A stretch of DNA of 64,000 bases from Thiobacillus denitrificans. Lineage in GTDB: Bacteria; Pseudomonadota; Gammaproteobacteria; Burkholderiales; Thiobacillaceae. Location: NCBI GenBank assembly GCA_020723405.1, contig DYIY01000008.1, forward strand, positions 79,815-143,814, given 5' to 3'. Positions 9,008-16,380 of the stretch are shown here, piece by piece. The position numbers and the translations under genes are program-made. Numbering within the stretch: the stretch's first letter is position 1; each line of letters opens with the position of its first letter. Below the pieces are notes generated by a model, which was not told the DNA's origin, did not search any database, and saw only the letters and a list, made by a program, of their open reading frames with translations.

Positions 9008-9023
9008 TGGCATGACGGTTGCA
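9008..9023 (+). promoter_or_regulatory. Sigma54 promoter of the crp/fnr gene
   Basis: TGGCAT-N5-TTGCA, a nearly perfect -24/-12 element with GG (9009-9010) and GC (9021-9022) correctly spaced, 31 bp before the ATG at 9054. An ATG lies inside this box at 9012, but the promoter position makes 9054 the better start. Confidence 0.88.
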
Positions 9024-9053
9024 ACACCTTGGCCACAGCCAAGAAAAGCCGCC

Positions 9054-9782
9054 ATGAACGCCTTCCCCCTCAGCCCCACCCAGATCAGCGACATTCTCAG
9101 CCGCCTGGGCTACTTCCGCGACCTGGGCCCGGCCACCCTGCGCAACCTGGCCCAGGGTGCCCGGCAGATCACCGTGCGCCGCATGGAAAGCGTGTTCAAC
9201 AAGGGCGACCCGGCCGAAGCGCTCTACGTGGTGGTGAGCGGCCAGGTGAAGCTCTACCTGTCCCAGGCCAACCGCAGCGAAAAGGTGGTGGCCCTGGTGA
9301 ACCACGGCCAGAGCTTCGGCATCGCCTCCCTGTGGCTGGGCCTGCCCCACGCCGCCCACGCCATGGCCAAGAGCGACAGCCACCTGCTCCTGGTGGATCG
9401 CCAGACCCTGATCCGCCAGGCCCGCCAGGACAGTCTGCTGGCGGAATGCCTGATGACCGACCTGTCGCAACGGGTCATGGACCTGATGCACGACCTGGAA
9501 AGCTGCACCCCCCGCTCCAGCCTGCAACGGGTGAGCTGTTTCCTGTTGCAGCACCGGCCCGAATCCGGGCTGGGCGATTACGACATCCTGCTCACCTCCA
9601 CCAAGCGGGACATCGCCGCCAAGCTCAACCTGACCCAGGAGACCCTGTCGCGCATGTTCCAGCACCTGAGCCGGGAAGGGGCCATCCAGGTCCAGGGCCG
9701 GCTCATCCGGGTGCTGGACAGCCACAAACTGGCCGAGATCAACCGGCTGCAATGCCCCCCCGGGGAAGCCTTATCCGAGTGA
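9054..9782 (+). CDS. Crp/Fnr-family transcriptional regulator (FNR-like recognition helix)
   Basis: A 242-residue regulator. The cyclic-nucleotide-binding-type beta-roll is at about 15-125, the dimer helix at about 130-160, and the HTH_Crp domain at about 165-235. The recognition helix has LTQETLSRMF, the ETxSR signature that in FNR reads TTGAT. There is no N-terminal cysteine cluster, so it is not an oxygen-sensing Fe-S FNR; its ligand is unknown (DNR-like haem sensing is possible). Transcribed from its own sigma54 promoter, probably under AioR. FNR-type boxes before moaA and fccA are likely targets. Confidence 0.88.
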   Translation: MNAFPLSPTQISDILSRLGYFRDLGPATLRNLAQGARQITVRRMESVFNKGDPAEALYVVVSGQVKLYLSQANRSEKVVALVNHGQSFGIASLWLGLPHAAHAMAKSDSHLLLVDRQTLIRQARQDSLLAECLMTDLSQRVMDLMHDLESCTPRSSLQRVSCFLLQHRPESGLGDYDILLTSTKRDIAAKLNLTQETLSRMFQHLSREGAIQVQGRLIRVLDSHKLAEINRLQCPPGEALSE

Positions 9783-9796
9783 TTTACTCAGGCACA

Positions 9797-9810
9797 TTGA
9801 GTGGAATCAA
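9797..9810. promoter_or_regulatory. FNR-type box TTGAG-TGGA-ATCAA upstream of fccA
   Basis: One mismatch to TTGAT-N4-ATCAA. It lies 15 bp after the regulator's stop and about 140 bp before fccA. No sigma54 motif is seen in 9783-9943, so this box is the best candidate control site for the fcc-molybdoenzyme operon. Confidence 0.6.
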
Positions 9811-9943
9811 TGGAAGTTCACGCAAAGCCCGGTCCGGCGGTCCTTTGTGTTCATGATGCGCTCCCGGCTGGCCATTCCAACCCAACCCGCGAGCCCGGTC
9901 CCAGTCAAATCGGCCCCAGACAAATGGATAGGAGACAACACCC

Positions 9944-10519
9944 ATGATTGCCCGGTATCCCTTGCTACTCGCCGCCGGCCTGGCCCTGGCCGGCTCCCTG
10001 GCCCACGCCGGCCCCACCGATGACCTGGCCCGGACCTGCAACGGCTGCCACGGCCTGAACGGCGTGTCCGCGGGCCCCAACATGCCCAGCATCGGCGGCC
10101 TGCCCGAGACCTACCTGAAGAACCTGCTGCTGCAATGGAAGAAGGGCGAGCGCTACGCCGCCACCATGGATCGTCACGTCAAGGGCTACAGCGATGACGA
10201 ACTGGCCGCCCTGGCCGCCTACTTCAGCAAGCTGCCCTGGGTGCCCGTGGTGCAGAAGGCCGACGACAAGACCCTGGCCGCCGGCAAGGCCGCCACCGAG
10301 CGCTGCGAGACCTGCCACGGCGCCACCGGCGGCGAGCCCGACGATGCCGAGACCCCCAGGCTCAATGGCCAGTGGGCCGGCTACATGGAGCTGGAACTCC
10401 TGAAATACCGCACCGAAGCGGCCAACATGCCCCACAAGAAGATGCGCAACAACGCCAGGAAACTGGATGAAGCCGACGTGGGCCAGGCCGCCCGCTATTA
10501 CGCCGCCCAGCCCAAGTAA
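9944..10519 (+). CDS. fccA: Dihaem cytochrome c (cytochrome c4 / FccA type)
   Basis: A 191-residue periplasmic cytochrome with a Sec signal peptide (cleavage after ...SLAHA, about residue 23). It has two CxxCH haem sites (CNGCH and CETCH) in two related domains, the arrangement of cytochrome c4 and of the FccA subunit. Directly followed, 15 bp later, by the flavoprotein subunit, so it is best read as the electron-accepting subunit of flavocytochrome c. AGGAG lies just upstream of the ATG. It might also serve as acceptor for AioBA or the second molybdoenzyme. Confidence 0.85.
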   Translation: MIARYPLLLAAGLALAGSLAHAGPTDDLARTCNGCHGLNGVSAGPNMPSIGGLPETYLKNLLLQWKKGERYAATMDRHVKGYSDDELAALAAYFSKLPWVPVVQKADDKTLAAGKAATERCETCHGATGGEPDDAETPRLNGQWAGYMELELLKYRTEAANMPHKKMRNNARKLDEADVGQAARYYAAQPK

Positions 10520-10534
10520 GCCAGGAGACGACTC

Positions 10535-11851
10535 ATGAGCCATTTCAATCGCCGCGCCTTCATCAAGGCCGCCATCGCCGCCGCCCCCGCCTCTGCCTGT
10601 CTGACCCTGCCCGGAACCGCCCGGGCCGGCAGGAAGGCAGCCGTCGTGGTGGTGGGTGGCGGCTTCGGCGGCGCCACCGCCGCCAAGTACCTGAAGCTGA
10701 TGGACCCGGCCCTGGACGTGACCCTGGTGGAGCGGCAGAAGACCTACACCTCCTGCCCCCTGTCCAACGAGGTCATCTCCGGCCATGGCCGGATCGAGGA
10801 TCTGCAGGCGGGCTATGACGGCCTGAAGAAGCGGGGCGTCAACGTGATCTTCGACGATGCCACCGGCATCGACGCCGCCAGGAAGACCGTCAGCCTGAAG
10901 GGGGGCAAGACCCTGAACTACGACGCCCTGGTGCTGTCCCCGGGCATCGACTTCAACTATGCCGGGGTGGCCGGCTACAGCGAGGAACTGGCCAACACCA
11001 GCCACCCCCACGCCTGGAAGGCCGGCCCCCAGACCCTGGCCCTGAAGAAGAAGCTGGAGGGCATGCAGGACGGACAGACCTTCGTCCTCACCGTGCCTCC
11101 CGGTCCTTTCCGCTGCCCCCCCGGGCCCTATGAGCGGGCTTCCCAGGTGGCCAGCTACTTCAAGCACCACGGCCTGAACAAGTCCAAGGTGATCATCGCC
11201 GACGCCAACGATTCCTTCTCCAAGAAGGGCCTGTTCGAGCAGGCCTGGAAGCTGCAATACCCGGGCATGATCGAGTGGATTGCCGGGGCGGCCGGGGGCA
11301 AGGTGGTGAAGTTCGACGCCAGGACCAACACGGCCTCCAGCGACTTCAACGATTTCAAGGGCGACGTGGTGAACGTGATACCGCCCCACCATGCCGGGGC
11401 CATCGCCAGGAACGCCGGCCTGACCAACGACAAGGGCTGGTGCCCGGTGGACATGCTGACCATGGAATCCACGATCCAGAAGGACATCTGGGTGGTGGGC
11501 GACGCCTGCGTCCACGGTGACCTGCCGGTCTACGCGGCACCCAAGTCGGCCCACTCGGCGGCCACCCAGGCCAAGGTGGCGGCCGGCGCCATCATCGCCA
11601 AGCTGAACGGCCTGCCGGCCCCGGAGCCCTTCTTCGTCAACACCTGCTACAGCATCACGGCGCCGGACTGGGGCTTCTCGGTGGTGCACATCTACCGGGT
11701 CCAGGGCGGCAAGCTGGTCTACATCAAGGAGGCCGGCGGCATCAGCCCGGTGAACATCGAGGACCCGGCCCAGCTCAGGCTGCAACGCAAGCTGGAATCC
11801 GAATACGCCACCGGCTGGCTGAAAAACATCATGGCGGATGCCTTCGCCTGA
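10535..11851 (+). CDS. fccB: Flavocytochrome c sulfide dehydrogenase flavoprotein FccB
   Basis: A 438-residue exported flavoprotein with a Tat-like leader (NRRAFIK), then an FAD-binding GGGFGG at about 41-46. C74 in TSCPLSNEV corresponds to the cysteine that carries FAD covalently in FccB. C194 (PFRCPPGPY) and C371 (VNTCYS) fit the redox-active pair where sulfide attacks. It should oxidise sulfide (or a related thiol such as a thioarsenic species, speculative) to zero-valent sulfur and pass electrons to FccA. In an operon with the following molybdoenzyme genes (95-bp gap). Confidence 0.9.
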   Translation: MSHFNRRAFIKAAIAAAPASACLTLPGTARAGRKAAVVVVGGGFGGATAAKYLKLMDPALDVTLVERQKTYTSCPLSNEVISGHGRIEDLQAGYDGLKKRGVNVIFDDATGIDAARKTVSLKGGKTLNYDALVLSPGIDFNYAGVAGYSEELANTSHPHAWKAGPQTLALKKKLEGMQDGQTFVLTVPPGPFRCPPGPYERASQVASYFKHHGLNKSKVIIADANDSFSKKGLFEQAWKLQYPGMIEWIAGAAGGKVVKFDARTNTASSDFNDFKGDVVNVIPPHHAGAIARNAGLTNDKGWCPVDMLTMESTIQKDIWVVGDACVHGDLPVYAAPKSAHSAATQAKVAAGAIIAKLNGLPAPEPFFVNTCYSITAPDWGFSVVHIYRVQGGKLVYIKEAGGISPVNIEDPAQLRLQRKLESEYATGWLKNIMADAFA

Positions 11852-11946
11852 TTGCCGCTGATTTCCGTTGATCTCCGTTTACCGGTCGCCCTATCCCCTC
11901 CAGGGGGGTGGCCGGGCTTTATCCCTGCCTCAAATCAAGGAGACGA

Positions 11947-14547
11947 ATGATGAGCGTGACACGTAGGGGTTTCATGAAGGGCATGGGCGCGGTGGCGGGA
12001 GCCACCGGGGTCAGCTTCAACCTTCCCGGCATCGCCCGGGCCGCCGAGAAGGCGGAAGCCGCAGCGGTGGCCAAGTCGGCCCTGGGGGACCAGGTGATCA
12101 AGTCCACCTGTGTCCATTGCGTGAATTTCTGCGGCATCGAGGCCCGGGTGTCGGACGGGGTGATCCGCGCCATCTACCCCGACAAGGCCCGCTCCGACTA
12201 TTACAACTGGGGCATCTGCCCGAAGGGGGCCTCCGGGGTGTTCAACACCTACAACCCCTACCGGCTGAAGAAGCCCATGAAACGCACCAACCCCAACAAG
12301 GGCATGAACGAAGACCCGAAATGGGTGGAAATCTCCTGGGACGAGGCCTTCCAGACCCTCACCGACAGGCTGGGCAGGATCAAGGCCGACAACCCCTCCA
12401 AGCTGGTCTGGCATCACGGCCACGGCAAGTACACCATCGGCGACCAGTTCCCCAAGGCCTTCTGCGCCGCCTTCGGCACGCCCAACGTCATCCACCGCAC
12501 CACCACCTGCGAGTCCTCCCGCCATGTGGCGGACGAACTGACCTGGGGCTATCACGGCCACCTGCCGGACCTGGAATACACCAAGCTCTATCTGTCCTTC
12601 GGCTCCAATCCCTTCGAGGGTGAACAATGGTCCCGCTGGCTGGACCACGCCATCATGGACGGCAAGGAACGGGGCATGAAGATGATCGTCATCGAACCCC
12701 GCTTCTCCCACGCTGCCGCCAAGGCCAACGAGTGGATCCCGGTGCGCCCGGGCAAGGATGCGGCCCTGATCCTGGCCCTGTGCAAGCAGCTCATCGACAA
12801 CAAGACCATCGACACAGGCTTCCTCACCACCTACACCAACGCCGCCCAACTGGTGGGGGAGGACGGCCTGATCCTGAAAAGCGCGGAAGGCAAGCCCCTG
12901 GTCTGGGACAAGACCTATTCCTCTGCGCGCAGTTATGACGACGGCATGCTCGATCCGGCCCTCAACGGCAGCTTCGAAGTAAACGGGAAGATGTACAAAA
13001 CGGCCTTCCAGGTCCTGACGGACAGCCTGAAGGACGTGACCCCGGAATACGCCGAGGAAGTGAGCGGCGTGCCCGCCGCCCGCATCAGGAGCCTGGCCCA
13101 GGAGATCGCCACCGCCGCCAGCATCGGCTCGGTGATGAATCTGGAAGGCCAGTACATCCGCTACCGGCCCGTGGTGGCCTACACCTTCCGGGGCCTGTCG
13201 GCCAAGGAGTTCGGCGTGCAGAACTCCCGGGCAGCCCTGATCCTCAACATGCTCATCGGTTCCCCCGACGCCGTGGGCGGGCTGCACCTCCACGACGTGT
13301 TGAAGAATCCGGCCTATCTGGAAGCTTCCAAGTGCGAATACCCGCCCAAGCGGGTGGACCTGGCCAAGACCGTGTACTTCCCCCATGGCCACCATGACGT
13401 GTGCCAGCAGGTGCAATACACGGTGAACGATCCCAAGGCCTACGGCCTGCCCTACGTGCCGGAGATGCAGATCTTCTTCGCCACCAACCGGCCCTTCTCC
13501 ACCTCCGACGCCCTCAAGCAGCAGGATGGCATGAAGAAGACCTTCAACGTGGTCATCGACATCGTCAACACCGAGACCTGCCAGTTTGCCGATCTGGTCC
13601 TGCCCGACCTCACCTACCTGGAGGCCTGGCACTTCTCCCCCACCCGCTGGACGCCCAACCGCAAGCACACGGCCATCCGCCAGCCCATGACCAACGCCTA
13701 CAACATCCCCCACGACGCCACCAGCATCCTCTGGGAACTGGCCAAGCGCCTGGGCATCCGCGACGCCTACGTGGAGAACCTGAACAAGCAGTGGGGCTTG
13801 AAGGACAAGCTGTTCGAGAAGGGCCGCGACTACACCCCCCGGGAGATGGTGGAAGTGCTGTGGGAGGACAAGGCCCACAAACCCTTCCAGTACGCCCTGG
13901 ACAATGGCTTCACCGGCAAGAAGGTGGATGCCAAGGCCCGCTACCTCAGCGGCCTGGAGGCCAAGATGAAGGGTGCCGGGCAGCCGCGCATGAAGCTCTA
14001 TGCCGATCAGTTGGTGGAAAGCTACGCCAAGGTGGAAAAAACGGTGAAGACCAACAACATCGCCAACATCGACCTGGCGGGCTACAAACTGGCCTATTCG
14101 CCCCTCCCCCTGAAGGAGCATGCGTTCCCCACCCCCCACCGGGAAGCCAAGGACTATCCGCTGTACCTCATCACCCACAAGCGGATGTACCGCAACCAGG
14201 CGGGCAACACCGCCCACAACCCCATCCTCAACTTCGCCATCGGCGCCGACACCCAGGAGAACGCCATCGCCATCAACGCCGACACGGCCAAGGCCATGGG
14301 CCTGAAGGATGGCGACGCGGTGATAGTGGAAAGCCGGGTGGGCAAGGCCAGGGGCACGGTCAAGCTGACCCAGGGCATCCGCCCGGACACCATCGCCATT
14401 TCCTACCACCACGGCCACTGGTCCCTGGGGGCGCCGGAATACGCCAGGAAGGGCACCTGGATCAACCAGGCCATGGAACTGCATCCGGACAAGATCTCCG
14501 GCATGAATTCCTTCAACGACACCAAAGTCAAGCTCTACAAGGCCTGA
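11947..14547 (+). CDS. Tat-exported molybdopterin oxidoreductase, catalytic subunit (PsrA/PhsA/ArrA-ArxA-like)
   Basis: An 866-residue DMSO-reductase family enzyme. The Tat leader is TRRGFMKG (residues 5-12). A [4Fe-4S] site is formed by C55, C58, C62 and C91. C188 in TTTCESSRH is the probable molybdenum ligand, as in the polysulfide/thiosulfate/arsenate reductase group. A molybdopterin-dinucleotide-binding domain is at the C-terminus (about 750-860). The substrate cannot be named: length and cysteine ligand fit PsrA, PhsA, ArrA or ArxA, but the XGRGWG motif reported for ArxA is not seen. Context (fccAB upstream, aio genes nearby) favours sulfur or arsenic chemistry. A second ATG at 11950 is equally possible; GGAG precedes both. 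Confidence 0.85.
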   Translation: MMSVTRRGFMKGMGAVAGATGVSFNLPGIARAAEKAEAAAVAKSALGDQVIKSTCVHCVNFCGIEARVSDGVIRAIYPDKARSDYYNWGICPKGASGVFNTYNPYRLKKPMKRTNPNKGMNEDPKWVEISWDEAFQTLTDRLGRIKADNPSKLVWHHGHGKYTIGDQFPKAFCAAFGTPNVIHRTTTCESSRHVADELTWGYHGHLPDLEYTKLYLSFGSNPFEGEQWSRWLDHAIMDGKERGMKMIVIEPRFSHAAAKANEWIPVRPGKDAALILALCKQLIDNKTIDTGFLTTYTNAAQLVGEDGLILKSAEGKPLVWDKTYSSARSYDDGMLDPALNGSFEVNGKMYKTAFQVLTDSLKDVTPEYAEEVSGVPAARIRSLAQEIATAASIGSVMNLEGQYIRYRPVVAYTFRGLSAKEFGVQNSRAALILNMLIGSPDAVGGLHLHDVLKNPAYLEASKCEYPPKRVDLAKTVYFPHGHHDVCQQVQYTVNDPKAYGLPYVPEMQIFFATNRPFSTSDALKQQDGMKKTFNVVIDIVNTETCQFADLVLPDLTYLEAWHFSPTRWTPNRKHTAIRQPMTNAYNIPHDATSILWELAKRLGIRDAYVENLNKQWGLKDKLFEKGRDYTPREMVEVLWEDKAHKPFQYALDNGFTGKKVDAKARYLSGLEAKMKGAGQPRMKLYADQLVESYAKVEKTVKTNNIANIDLAGYKLAYSPLPLKEHAFPTPHREAKDYPLYLITHKRMYRNQAGNTAHNPILNFAIGADTQENAIAINADTAKAMGLKDGDAVIVESRVGKARGTVKLTQGIRPDTIAISYHHGHWSLGAPEYARKGTWINQAMELHPDKISGMNSFNDTKVKLYKA

Positions 14548-14559
14548 GGAGAAGACACC

Positions 14560-15246
14560 ATGGCAAAGTTTGTTCGCGTCATCGACACTGAACGCTGCTT
14601 CGGCTGCCGCTCCTGCGTGGCGGCCTGCGCGGTGGAGAACCACTTCACGCCCGAGTCGCCGTGGAACGTGATGATCGAGTACGAAAGCGGCCACTTTCCC
14701 AACGTGGCCCGCAACTTCGTCACCATGAACTGCATGCACTGCGAGCACCCGTCCTGCAAGGCGGCCTGCGATGCGGCCGGCTTCAAGGCCATCAGCAAGA
14801 ACGAGTTCGGCGTGGTGCTCATCGACTACGAGAAGTGCACCGGCTGCGGCTACTGCGCCACCACCTGCCCCTACGGGGTGCCCCAGCTCAACGGGGCCAA
14901 GGTGGACAGCCTTTACCCCGGCGCCGACAGGACCGCCTACGAGCAGATGGGCAACCTCTCGCCCCTGCATCGCAAGAAGGCCAACACGGCGGAGAAGTGC
15001 ACCTTCTGCTGGCACAAGCTGGAGAAGGCCATCGCGGCGGGCAAGATCAGCGAGATCGGCAAGACCCCGGACTTCACCCCCACCTGCGACCTGGTCTGCC
15101 CGGTCCAGGCCCGGGTATTCGGCGACATCGACGACCCCACCAGCGCCGTCTCCACCTACATCGCCAGGAAGAAGGCCACCCAGGTGAAGAAGGAGTTCGG
15201 CACCGAACCGCAGGTCTATTACGTCCTCAACGGGGGAGATCACTGA
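14560..15246 (+). CDS. Four-cluster Fe-S electron-transfer subunit (PsrB/PhsB/ArrB type)
   Basis: A 228-residue ferredoxin-like subunit with four cysteine groups: CFGCRSCVAAC, CMHCEHPSCKAAC, CTGCGYCATTC, and CTFCW with CDLVC. These are the usual sites for four [4Fe-4S] clusters in B subunits of molybdoenzymes. There is no signal peptide, so it is presumably carried out with the Tat-exported catalytic subunit. It starts 12 bp after that gene behind GAGGAG. No NrfD/PsrC-type membrane anchor follows; instead a small dihaem cytochrome does. Confidence 0.92.
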   Translation: MAKFVRVIDTERCFGCRSCVAACAVENHFTPESPWNVMIEYESGHFPNVARNFVTMNCMHCEHPSCKAACDAAGFKAISKNEFGVVLIDYEKCTGCGYCATTCPYGVPQLNGAKVDSLYPGADRTAYEQMGNLSPLHRKKANTAEKCTFCWHKLEKAIAAGKISEIGKTPDFTPTCDLVCPVQARVFGDIDDPTSAVSTYIARKKATQVKKEFGTEPQVYYVLNGGDH

Positions 15247-15247
15247 G

Positions 15248-15619
15248 ATGAAACAGCTCAAACTCATGGCCATCCTGGCCACCGCCCTGCTGGTCTGTGC
15301 CTCCGCCGCCACGGCCGAGGACAAGCCCATGAACCTGCGCAAGACCGCCGAGGGCATCCGCGCCGGCACGGTCAACGTGGGCAAGGCCTACAACCTGGCC
15401 GAGGAAGGCCGCTTCCACCAGATCCACACCGAAACCCTGGGTATCAAGTGCGGCGGCTGCCACACCAACGACAGCTATCCGGCCGACTACCTCTACCTGC
15501 GCAAGCCTGAATTCCCGCACCAGTACCAGGGCGAGAAGGTAAAGGCGGTGGAGCGGGCAAAATGCATCGGCTGCCACTCGGAAGGCAACGTGGCCACGGT
15601 TTTCTACAACCGGAAATAG
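15248..15619 (+). CDS. Small periplasmic dihaem cytochrome c
   Basis: A 123-residue protein with a Sec signal peptide (residues 1-24, ending ATAEDK) and two haem sites, CGGCH (about residue 74) and CIGCH (about residue 111). It starts one base after the Fe-S subunit's stop. I do not recognise a named family. Placed where a quinone-reactive membrane subunit would normally be encoded, it is likely the soluble electron partner of the molybdoenzyme, linking it to the c-type cytochrome pool or FccA. Confidence 0.8.
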   Translation: MKQLKLMAILATALLVCASAATAEDKPMNLRKTAEGIRAGTVNVGKAYNLAEEGRFHQIHTETLGIKCGGCHTNDSYPADYLYLRKPEFPHQYQGEKVKAVERAKCIGCHSEGNVATVFYNRK

Positions 15620-15684
15620 CCCGGGCAACCGGCGCCGTTCCCCGGCGCCGGCCGCCTCCCCACACGACCCGAGCGAGACTGCAC

Positions 15685-16380
15685 ATGATCCCGGACACCC
15701 TGGCGGCTTCGGCCGAAGAGCGAAGCCGATTCTTCTGGTGGCTAGCCGAATGGTTCCTGGCTCCTCCCGACCCGGAGAGGCTCGCCTCGCTGCCCGACAC
15801 GAGCGACGGCTGGACCCCGGCGGACCTGCCCGACGGCCTGGGACGGGCCTGGCAAGCCCTGGCCGTCAGCGCGCCCGCCCCGGGGTCCACACCGCCCCTG
15901 GAGCACCTGGGCGTGGAGTTCACCCGGCTGTTCTCCGGCCTGCAGGAAGGCCTGGGACCGCCTCCTCCCTTCGAATCGGTGTGGCGGGAAGAGCGCCTCA
16001 TCGGCGAGACCACCGCCCAAGTCATCGCGACCTACAGCCGGGCCGGCTTCGCCGACATCGAACCGGCCACCGGTCCCCAGGACCACGTCGCCGTGGAACT
16101 CAAGTTCCTGGCCCTCCTGGCCTTTCGGGAAGCGGAGGCCTGGCTAAGGAACGACCGGGAGGCCGCCGTCCTGCGCGGCAAGCAGCAACAGGACTTCATC
16201 GCCGAACACGTGAATGTCTGGGTACCCCGCTGGGCGAGGGCCGTGGCGGAACAGGCCCGGCATCCCCTGTACCCGGCCCTGGTCCGGCTCCTGGTGGTCG
16301 GCCTGGAGCAAAGCCTGTTCGAATGCAGCGGGGATCAGGCAAACGACGTGCTGCCGCCGGCCCAGGCCGTGGCACGATGA
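15685..16380 (+). CDS. TorD/DmsD-family molybdoenzyme maturation chaperone
   Basis: A 231-residue, mostly helical protein. The family features are HLGVEFTRLFSG near the middle, then PFESVWREERL and DHVAVELKFLALL, typical of TorD/NarJ-like chaperones that bind the Tat leader and help insert molybdopterin. It has no signal peptide, so acts in the cytoplasm. It most likely serves the catalytic subunit encoded at 11947, since its stop overlaps the next gene of the same operon. ATG 15685 is chosen because the homologous region starts there. Confidence 0.85.
   Translation: MIPDTLAASAEERSRFFWWLAEWFLAPPDPERLASLPDTSDGWTPADLPDGLGRAWQALAVSAPAPGSTPPLEHLGVEFTRLFSGLQEGLGPPPPFESVWREERLIGETTAQVIATYSRAGFADIEPATGPQDHVAVELKFLALLAFREAEAWLRNDREAAVLRGKQQQDFIAEHVNVWVPRWARAVAEQARHPLYPALVRLLVVGLEQSLFECSGDQANDVLPPAQAVAR

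Noticed and set aside
9012..9053. Earlier ATG (9012) as start of the Crp/Fnr regulator
   Set aside because: It lies inside the -24/-12 promoter, so transcripts would begin after it; ATG 9054 gives a normal family N-terminus.
11947..14547. Naming the molybdoenzyme ArrA or ArxA because of the arsenic context
   Set aside because: The diagnostic ArxA motif was not found and the operon lacks Arx-type membrane genes; the wider PsrA/ArrA-like label is all the sequence supports.
11935..15384. Very long minus-strand open frame (about 1149 codons) opposite the molybdoenzyme genes
   Set aside because: It is a high-GC shadow: low-complexity Gly/Val/His/Leu composition, no motifs, and fully antisense to genes with clear domains.
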